NCBI RefSeq assembly: GCF_000247695.1 | Contig: NW_004624783.1 | Coordinates: forward strand, 5,341,398 to 5,405,397 | Source: Heterocephalus glaber | Lineage: Eukaryota > Chordata > Mammalia > Rodentia > Bathyergidae | DNA length: 64,000 nucleotides | Reading direction: 5' to 3' | Shown: piece by piece, positions 56,268 to 64,000 of the stretch | Numbering within the stretch: the stretch's first letter is position 1 | Layout: every line of letters starts with the position of its first letter | Made by a program: the position numbers and the translations under genes | Notes under the pieces: model-generated | Told to the model about the DNA's origin: nothing | Databases searched by the model: none | Seen by the model: only the letters and a program-made list of their open reading frames with translations

Positions 56268-57867
56268 TTTTCTTTTCTTTTCTTTTTTTTTCATAAACTT
56301 TATTGGATCTAAAAAAATTGTAAAATCTTCATTTATATTTTCACTTTTTTAATACTTAAGCAAAATGTTCACCATCTAGAAAGATTGAACCTTTATACAC
56401 GATGTTTAGCTCCCAGGTGAGGGGATGAACTTTCTAGAATATACTGGATTTTAGAATTCTCTTTGTGACATGGAAATGTGATATTTCTTAAACGTATTAC
56501 AGTATATGTGGAAAGCTCAAATGTGAGAGTCATGTCTGTAATTTCATTTACAGCTCTTTTTTCAAATCTGTCACCAACTTGTAATGAGCTTTCTTGGAAA
56601 CAAAGATGTGCTTATGTTGTTGAATCTTGGGAAGATGAGTGTAGGTTTCTGAAGACTCTGGCATCCAGTTTAGTCAGAAGAGTGGGTTCCTTATGATGGG
56701 TTAAGGGTACACAGTGCTGAGCAGGCAGGTCTTCTTGGCTTTTTCATGGAGTAATTTTAGATATTCAACTAGATACTTAACATATCCTTTTAAAAATGTG
56801 ATTTAAATTAAATTTCCCTTTGGTATTTATTTCAAGCAGATGAAATAATTACTGGAGAATGTCTATCAAGTGTAATTATGAAATAATGTGATTAATACTT
56901 TAACTCACATGGCAAGAGACATTAGACATGACAGTGAATATTAGCTGGAAGAATTTTAGCTTTACCACTGTGATGCCACCTCTGCCAGGGACACATTGAG
57001 CACTTCCTGCCTGCTATTCCTTAGAAGTCTTCCATCATCTTTTCTTGTCCACAGTGGTGGAAATCTCTGTCCTTTGAGGATAGGAAGAAGTCAGCTTACC
57101 TCTGATGAATAAGGTCGATAACGTACCACAGATGTGATTCTTGTTAGCATTCAGTGGGCAGCCACTTTGTCCCAAAAGTAAGCACTGCAGATTCAGAAGT
57201 GAGCAGGCCATGGACCTGGCATTCCTGCTGTTTAATGGGGGAAATGATATATAAGGAGGTAGCACTACAGACAGACAGGTCCTACAGCAGAGGTACACAT
57301 GGTCTTGCTGGAGCCCATTTTAAGATGAAGGTTTGGTGCAAAAATGAAGAATTATGTACATGATTTATAAAGTAACTTACATAATAGAATTTTGGAAATG
57401 AAAGTGCTTGAAAAAATATCTTTTCTTATTTTAAGGCTGAAGAAACTAGTGTTTATTTCTGAAATTCTGTAGTTTAAAGTCAGTTGAAAATTTTCATTCT
57501 GTAATCTCACCCCCCCCCCCCCCATGGTGGCCAGACAAAACATCAGATTGTAAAAGGTTTTGGACATTGTTAGAATAACTTTTTGTTCTTCAAGGGAGAC
57601 TTATTTTGAATAGTAATTCAGTTTTTACACATTAAAATTAGGTACTTATGACACCCTGAATACAGGAAAGCATTGCATGTGGTGTTTATTGCTGACAGTA
57701 GCTGTGTCACTTGTGGGACACAGTGAACCTGAGGTTTCTCAGATCTCTGAATGTGGGAGATAGAAGACTCCCTTGTCATGTTATATTCCATACGGACAGG
57801 ATTTGTCTCCTATAGCCGCTAGTGAATGTCCCTTGTGGGTAATTTTACTAAAGAGCTATTTGTGGAG
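56268..57867. other. Unique stretch with a C run
   Basis: A 14-base C run at 57510-57523 is the only distinctive element. Open frames of 60-87 codons are without motif. Confidence 0.4.
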
Positions 57868-58700
57868 TGTTGCTCAGTGCCAGGCACTGTTCTAGGACTA
57901 TCAGAAGGCTATACTAGTGGATCAGAGACACAGAATGATGTCACTTCTCTGCCAGATTCTGGAGGTGTGCACATCAAACCACTATTTGCTGAATGCTTTT
58001 GCTGGGCATTACAGTGTGGGCCAGGGCCTGACAGTACCCTTGAAGAGCTTGTGCATAGGTAAAATAAGAATAAAGGTAGAGAGAGGTAAATGCATGAGAA
58101 GTAGAGAGATGGATAAATAAACCATGGCAGAAGTTTGTAGAACACTGCTCTGTGGAAAGGGACCAAAAAATGCTTCATGGATTAATGAGCATTTGATCCA
58201 AATGCTGAAAGGAGAGTGGTGCTGGATTTGAGGTCATGGAGGGAGAGTGCCTCACCCAAGGAAACCTGAGCAGAGGCATTGGTAGGGATGGGAAGTACTG
58301 GTGCACAAAGTGGGAAACTGTGTGTAAAAGTGACTAATGAGATCACATGACAAGTCTGTGGAGGTGAATCGAAGGAGGGCCTTAAATGTCATATGACTGA
58401 CCCCTGTAAGCTTAATACTGTGTCATTGGGGAGCAGTTGAAGAATTTTGATCAGGAGAATGGTGGTGGGCTCTCTCCCAGTGCAGCCCAGCCTGATGTCA
58501 GTGGGGGGTGGCTTATGATGAAATGCCCAGAGCCAAGAAGTCTCTTCGATCCATTGTCATAGTCCAGGAACAGGACAAAGAGTGTCTAAATGAGGAGATA
58601 CCATTGGAATGGGGAAGCTAAACAGATTCAAGAGGTAGGATGTGAGAAGGGCCTGGATGCCAGGAGTTGGCTGGTGGGGAGAAAGATGGAAGCAGAAGTA
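57868..58700 (-). repeat. L2 LINE 3' part (ancient)
   Basis: On plus: 'GTGCCAGGCACTGTTCTAGG', 'AAAATAAGAATAAAGGTAGA', 'CATGACAAGTCTGTGGAGGT', 'GGGGAGCAGTTGAAGAATTT' and 'TTGTCATAGTCCAGGAACAG' run through the antisense order of the L2 3' region. It is ancient and inactive; the boundaries are approximate. Confidence 0.65.
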
Positions 58701-59111
58701 GCTCTGGGCTTTAGGGGTTCAGGTGCCACTTGCTCCAGTGCCATCTGCCAGGCCTTTTATAGGTTGCATCTTAATTTTCTCCCAGTCATATGCAGATGTT
58801 ATTTTTGTCCTTCTGAGATGAGAAAACTAAAACTCAGATAAAGTTAGTAATTGGTCCAAAATTTCACAGCTGATAGCATTTAGAGTAAGGCTTTGAGTAC
58901 AGGCTTCCACATCCCCATAGTGCTTGTCCTTTCTACTGCGCTCAGTTGTGAAGAAAGCAGATGATCTGTGTCCATTCTTCACAGACTCAGTTTGCTGCTG
59001 GTGGGACTCTCCCAGCTATGGTAGGTGTCCGTCAGTGGGCTGAAGACATGGAGGTGAATCTGGGGACAAGATTAGAAGGTTAAAGATGGGGTATAAGAAT
59101 CACCTCTTTGT

Positions 59112-59260
59112 TCATTTATTCAGCAGATACTTGTTGAGTATCCTTAAGGACTGACATTGCTTGACAGTGAGAGTACTGTACCAGGAACAGCAGAGGTGTA
59201 TCTTTCACAGAGTGCAGAGGCTGGTGAGGGAGACTCTGTACTGTGGCATGAATGTAATGT
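59112..59260 (-). repeat. L2/MIR-type fragment
   Basis: 'TTCATTTATTCAGCAGATAC' and 'TTGTTGAGTATCCTTAAGGA' form the reversed 3' end common to L2 and MIR, followed by 'GTACCAGGAACAGCAGAGGT'. Confidence 0.55.
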
Positions 59261-60086
59261 AGCTTGGCTGTAGAAACACCTGCCAGGGGAACCTAACCCT
59301 GTCAGGGGTCAGGAAACTTTTTGAGTCAGTACTTAACTAGAGGACACGGTGGGAGGATGGGATTTGGGGTCTAGGATATGAGGTTTTGTTATACACATGC
59401 TGGGATGAGAGAGCTGGGATCTGAGGGGATGGGTAAAGAAAGCTGAAGAATCAGGTGTAGTCAGAGAGAGGGCATCGTTGTGATTATTGCAAAAGTGACA
59501 CAGTTCAAACGACAAAGGCACAAGGTCATTAGAATAGTGGGAAACATAGGGAAGAGGCTGTTTCTTGGAGGTGAGGTGTTAGGAAGTTGCGAGACTGGCT
59601 CTAGTTGTGTTCTCATCTGGAGGTTGAAGCCACAGAGGTTGTTGGCAGGACTAGGGACAAAGAAGGCAGTGTGGGGCTGGTCTTTGACCAGCAAGGCGAG
59701 ACAGGGCTGTGCACAAGGTGTGCATAGGAAGGGTACTTTCCAGGACAATGTGTACAGCCCTGGAGAGGAGAGAAAAGAGGAGCCAGAGAACCAGGAAAGA
59801 GGGCAAATGGGAAGTAGGACTGAACCTCTGAGAAGGGTTGAAAGGTGCACAGAGATCAGGGAGATATTCTCAGGAAAACAAGAAAAGAACAGGGCAGTTC
59901 AGCATCCTAGAGGCTGCAAAGGGAGGGTGCAGAAGAAGGAGGTGCTGGTCAGCATCTTGCTGAGAAAGACTTAGGCACCAGGGCCTGGGCATGGTGGGCA
60001 GAAGGTTGAGTGCCTTACACAGAGCAGTTTCTGGAGTGATGGTGGTGGGGGGGGGGCATTCGAGAAATTAAGGGGTGGATTGAAAT
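59261..60086. other. Purine-rich stretch with the longest open frame
   Basis: A 164-codon plus-strand open frame (59480-59974) is the longest of the window. It is rich in Arg, Lys, Gly and Glu because the DNA strand is AG-rich, shows no domain, and overlaps a 129-codon open frame on the other strand. Parts resemble worn L2. I do not consider it a gene. Confidence 0.45.
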
Positions 60087-60177
60087 CCTTTTTTTTTTTT
60101 TTTGGTACTAGGGATCGATCTTGGGTCCTTGCACTTGTGGAGCAGGCGGCAGAACCACTGAGCTAAATCCCCGGCCC
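60087..60177 (-). mobile_element. ID-type SINE
   Basis: A T-run of about 15, GGTACTAGGGATCGATCTTG, then AGAACCACTGAGCTAAATCC and CCGGCCC. TGAAAT flanks both sides as a short possible target duplication. Confidence 0.92.
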
Positions 60178-60426
60178 TGAAATTCTAAGTATAGGCAACA
60201 AGTGTAGTCTACATTGCAAGAGAAATTAGATGGAGAGAAGCTTTCAGATGGTAGCTTGCACACTGCAAGTCTGCTGTAACATCTAATGATGAGTCTTGCT
60301 GTTTTCTTTTTCACTGACAGTCTTCTAGAATTCTCTGCTGGGTGTCCTTGGACTATTTATTTACCCTCTCTGTGCTTCATTTATAAAACGAACCATCTGA
60401 GCACCCCTGCTTTTGAAAGGATCGTG

Positions 60427-60826
60427 TGATGGCTGATTTTATGTGAGCTTGGCTAGGCCATGTTATCCAGATATTTGATCAAAGAGCAGGCTACATGTCC
60501 CTATGTAGGCAATTTTTAAAAATGAAATTAATATTTAAGTAAACTAATAGACTGAGTAAAGCAGATTACCTTCCTTAATGTATGTGGGGCAATCAGTTGG
60601 AGGCCATAAAAGAAAAAGGCTGAAGTCCTCGAGGAATTTTGCCTCCAGACTTAAGTCTGAGATAGCAGCTCTTGCCAGAGTCACCAATATGCCCTGTAGA
60701 TTTCAGGCTCACCAGTCCCCATAATTGCATATTCAGTTCCTTAAGATAAGTCTCATTATCTACCACCCCCTGTGCGCACACACTCTCCCCCTATTGGTTT
60801 ATTCTGGAGAACCATAGCTAATACAG
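60427..60826 (+). mobile_element. ERVL-related solo LTR (family uncertain)
   Basis: 'TGATGGCTGATTTTATGTGA', 'CCAGATATTTGATCAAAGAG', 'TAGACTGAGTAAAGCAGATT' and an end 'GAGAACCATAGCTAATACA' reproduce a common mammalian LTR. I take it for an ERVL/MaLR-class LTR but do not trust my memory of its name. No internal part or partner is present. Confidence 0.65.
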
Positions 60827-61559
60827 GTAGGAAGATTCTGAAATATAAATTAATTCTTCACCTACTAATATAGGTTGACTAATGAGTGATGGAGTGGGGC
60901 TAGGGATCCAGGTCGTGCTTATAACCACTTCACTCCATGGTTTCTCAGCTTACTATGTCCTGAACACTTCTTTACCCCTTTCTTTAGGGCCATTCTCCAG
61001 AACGTTCGTTGTGGTAGTAGTGTGGTTGGTAGGACATAGGTAAAAAGAGAAAATGTATGTAAGGTGTTTTTCAAGAAGTTATCTGACACTGCTTACCTCC
61101 TTGAAAACCAGAAAACAGCAGCCGTTGCAGCAACATCATTAGCTTCCTGTGGGGTATGTTTGTAGTGACTTAGTGACACTGGTGGCCATCTGATTTGCCA
61201 AGGTCATGCAGGAATGTGATAAAGTGGTGGTGTGGATTGGCTCCTTGTCCAGCTTTTTGGGGAAGAAGACAAATTTCTTTGTGTATGTTTCTTGGTTCCT
61301 TGTTTCTCTGAGGGAGTGACCATCATAATTGGCATATATTGGGTTTGTTGTATGTTAAGTACCATTTTAAGTGTTTATAGACATTATCTCTTAGATACTT
61401 CTTGTCAGCCCAAAGAAAGTGGGGCCTTACCCCATTTTAAGAAAACAGTGATTGAACAGTCAAATAATGTTCCCAAGGTCAGTAGCACAACAAGGATTCA
61501 TACCTCATCAGAATGATCCCAAGCCAGTGCTCTGGGTGCTCTGCTGTGACTGTCAGGGC
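60827..61559. other. Unique stretch, no gene seen
   Basis: A 94-codon open frame at 61232-61516 has a hydrophobic middle but no recognised family and no splice support. Confidence 0.4.
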
Positions 61560-61715
61560 CACCTCCCAAGTGCCCACCACTTTTCCCTGCTGGACTGTAG
61601 GCTCCATGTAACCAAGGCTCTTTTCACTGGGTTCACTACCATACTTCAGCTTCTACCAAGTGCAGTTCCTAACACATAGTAGACGCTCAGTGGATATATA
61701 TTGAGTGCCAAGGGA
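61560..61715 (+). repeat. L2 LINE 3' end
   Basis: 'CTGGACTGTAGGCTCCATGT', 'GTGCAGTTCCTAACACATAG' and 'TAGACGCTCAGTGGATATAT' are the L2 3' terminus, plus strand. Confidence 0.65.
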
Positions 61716-63849
61716 CTTACTCTCTTCTCTTTGATCACATCTAAATGGCTGTGCATTGGGGTACCACGTCCCTCCTATATAATTCATTACAGGCCCAGGG
61801 AAGGAGATCACAGACCTGTGAGGGTGTTACGCACTCATAGGGATTTAGCCCTCAAGCTTTGAGATGAACACACCTGCCTAAGCTCTGTCACCAGCTCTAC
61901 CTCTCCAGAGAAGTCTAGGTGATGTTACCTACATCCCTGTCATCCATTCTCAGGACCCATCTTTTACGGCTGTGCCCCATACCACCCATATCTTAAGTAA
62001 TGCTGGTGCTTTTAAGGAATCATCATTTTATATATTTTGAAAACATGACTTAAGTTCTGTGCTGCTTCTGTCTTTCCAGAATCCTCCCACTGCCTCTCTG
62101 CATGTGTGTACATGTATGCATGTGCACACAGTCTTGCTCCTCTACCTTAGTTTGTCAGCTGTTTCATAAATATAACACCTTGTTTTTTAAACTAAATACA
62201 TGCCAGTACATGGAAAACCACTTTAAACTGAAACTGTGGTTTATATTTTATACCATTTTCCCTTCAAAGTTCATTTCCTTTGCTTCTCATAACTGGAAAC
62301 CAATGATACTGTAATTAGTACCATTTTATAAGCTTATTTTCCCCCTTAGAAATGATAAATTGTGACTAAATTTTGACCAAAAAATGTAAATCAGAATTAG
62401 GCAGCATGCAGTGCTTAGCTTCCATCTGCCTTATGTTCTTATTTTTAATTATGCTAGTACATGGCAGTGATTCCTGCCAGAGCTAAAGTAAACAATGTGA
62501 ATTTTTCCCTCTAAAAAAGATGGTGTAGTCTAGAAGAATAGCTCCTGGGCATGTGTGTTTCATTAAATAGGTGAGTATGTGGGTCTGTGTACATACTCAT
62601 ACTTACTGTGGAAGTTAAAATGTATGCCTTCTTTTATAATTTCTTTCCCCTAAAAAAGACTATGTAGCTAGAAACTCCCAATTCTGCCAGGGTAAAACAC
62701 CTTAGAATTTATTTCCAAATGAAAGCCTTCCGAAAACTTGCAGTAGAAACTCACTGACAGCCTGCTTTGTACCAGATAGTCACCTTTGCATGGCTTTAAA
62801 AAGCTTCACAGTAGGGCCACTTATGTTTGGGAACAACCAGTCAAAATAGGGAGACAGATACAGGCAGAAATGTAATTTGCAAACACTTAGCTGGCAAGTG
62901 GTGGCACATACAGCAAAGCAGAAGGCAGTCAGATCTTCTTGGAGCTGTAACATTAATACATTTGAAAAATGCACCCTCCCAACCTCCCCAAATCAGAATG
63001 TTCACTGGCACTCCTCTTCTCTAAATTTTACTCTGAATGTTTAAATTCATTTTTTAGTAGAGAAGAAAAAAAAGCTGTCCATACAAACTTGTTGGAAATT
63101 AGCTCTTCTGCATTTTGTGTTCTTCTGAACATGGTGAAGTCTGGTTCAGAAGGGCAGTCCTTGATTTGGTCAGCTGTGAACAAGGAAGCCAGCGGTTCTC
63201 CCTGCACACCTGTCATAATGGAGGACTGAAGTTGCTCTAGTTGTGGTTCTTTCATTCCTGCCTTACCAAGCCCAGTGGCTTCTGTTGTAATATGTGGCAG
63301 CTTCTCCCTTGCAGACTAACTACAGTCCAAGTTACCATAATACTTAGGACCCCCTACAAAGACATTTCTTCCCCTAAACCACATGCCAAATTTAAGTCAA
63401 ACTACCTTGTCCTCACTGGCCATTCAAATAGATCCAAATCTTATATTTTAAAAAGGCAAGAATTGTACACGTCTGTTCTTGTTGTATGCCTGTTCAGACA
63501 GATAAATAAACAAGGCACATCATACCTGGTGATTAGAGCTCAGTGACTTTCTTTTAAAATCACCTCTGATACCATTTTAGTGACTGAAGCTGAGATGTTC
63601 TAGAAGGAAAAAACACATGGAGTCTGGCTACAACAAATTGATGTTAGTGCTGAAGGAAGAAAAAAAGTAGCTGAAAATTACTGGCCTTTTTGACAGAGCA
63701 CTAGGGCCTCTGAGCTGCTTCTGCACAGCCTCAGCCACTGGAGGGCAGGGAGGGGACCTTCTCCTATGTGGCCACCATCATCCTCTTGAACAGTTAATGC
63801 TAAGAAGTAGTATCAGTGCATTTATTTTACTTTTAAGAAATCCCAAGTT
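61716..63849. other. Unique stretch, no gene seen
   Basis: Open frames of 64-101 codons occur on both strands but none has a motif or splice frame. No named repeats were found. Confidence 0.4.
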
Positions 63850-64000
63850 AAAAATGGTGCACATACCTATAATCCCAGCAGGCTGAGAGGCTGACGCAGA
63901 AGGATCATGAGTTCAAATGCAGCCCGGGGAACTTAGCAACTTAGTGAGACCCTGTCTCAAAATAAAAAATAAAAAGGGTAAGGAATGTAGCTCAGTAAGA
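63850..64000 (+). mobile_element. B1-ID dimer SINE cut by the window end
   Basis: A B1 part ('GGTGCACATACCTATAATCC' to 'GAGACCCTGTCTCAAAATAA') followed by the start of an ID part ('GTAAGGAATGTAGCTCAGTA'). The rest lies outside the window. Confidence 0.8.

Noticed and set aside
59480..59974. The longest open reading frame (164 codons, plus strand)
   Set aside because: AG-rich strand gives long stop-poor runs; no domain, no splice context, overlapping open frame on the other strand and partial L2 character.

Overview
This is AT-rich mammalian nuclear DNA with no bacterial-style gene organisation. It looks like the inside of a long intron or an intergenic block. The interspersed repeats point to a rodent. 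There are many copies of a tRNA-derived ID-type SINE (core 'GGGATTTAGCTCAGTGGTT' and 'GTTCGATCCCCGGTACC'). There are also 7SL-derived B1 elements with a rodent-type internal duplication, B1-ID dimers, MaLR (ERVL-related) LTRs, old L1 pieces, L2/MIR, and mariner and Tigger fossils. I saw no mouse/rat B2. A non-murid rodent, perhaps of the beaver/kangaroo-rat group, fits best; that placement is inference.

Layout. 0-6 kb: a nearly complete MaLR provirus on the minus strand (LTR-internal-LTR, about 2.47 kb, 5-bp target duplication), itself hit by an ID SINE and a B1. 6-15 kb: mostly unique sequence with MIR/L2 scraps. 15-20 kb: nested SINEs, a MaLR solo LTR with an ID inside it, and L2 in both orientations. 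20-27 kb: a possible small exon, two mariner fossils, a MaLR LTR, an L1 fragment and SINEs. 27-37 kb: sparse repeats, two Tigger-type elements and a small CpG-bearing island. 37-45 kb: the densest repeat region, with three ID copies in 400 bp, a third mariner with an ID inside it and a B1 beside it, an L1 3' part and two MaLR LTRs. 45-50 kb: a possible LTR, an L1 end, a Tigger-type element and a strong G-quadruplex run. 50-64 kb: mostly unique, holding the best candidate coding exon (51726-51891), a GC/CpG-richer patch near 53.5-53.9 kb, L2 blocks, another LTR and a B1-ID dimer cut by the window edge.

No complete protein-coding gene can be supported. The best coding signal is one 44-codon exon, starting with ATG and bounded by a good acceptor and donor; I do not recognise its product. 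The open reading frames elsewhere are short and look like chance, many being antisense reads of the ID SINE. The window is chiefly a record of layered insertions, and the nesting gives a relative order: Tigger/mariner/L2/MIR, then MaLR and old dimers, then young ID and B1. I found no convincing undescribed biological system; the leads are listed as findings.
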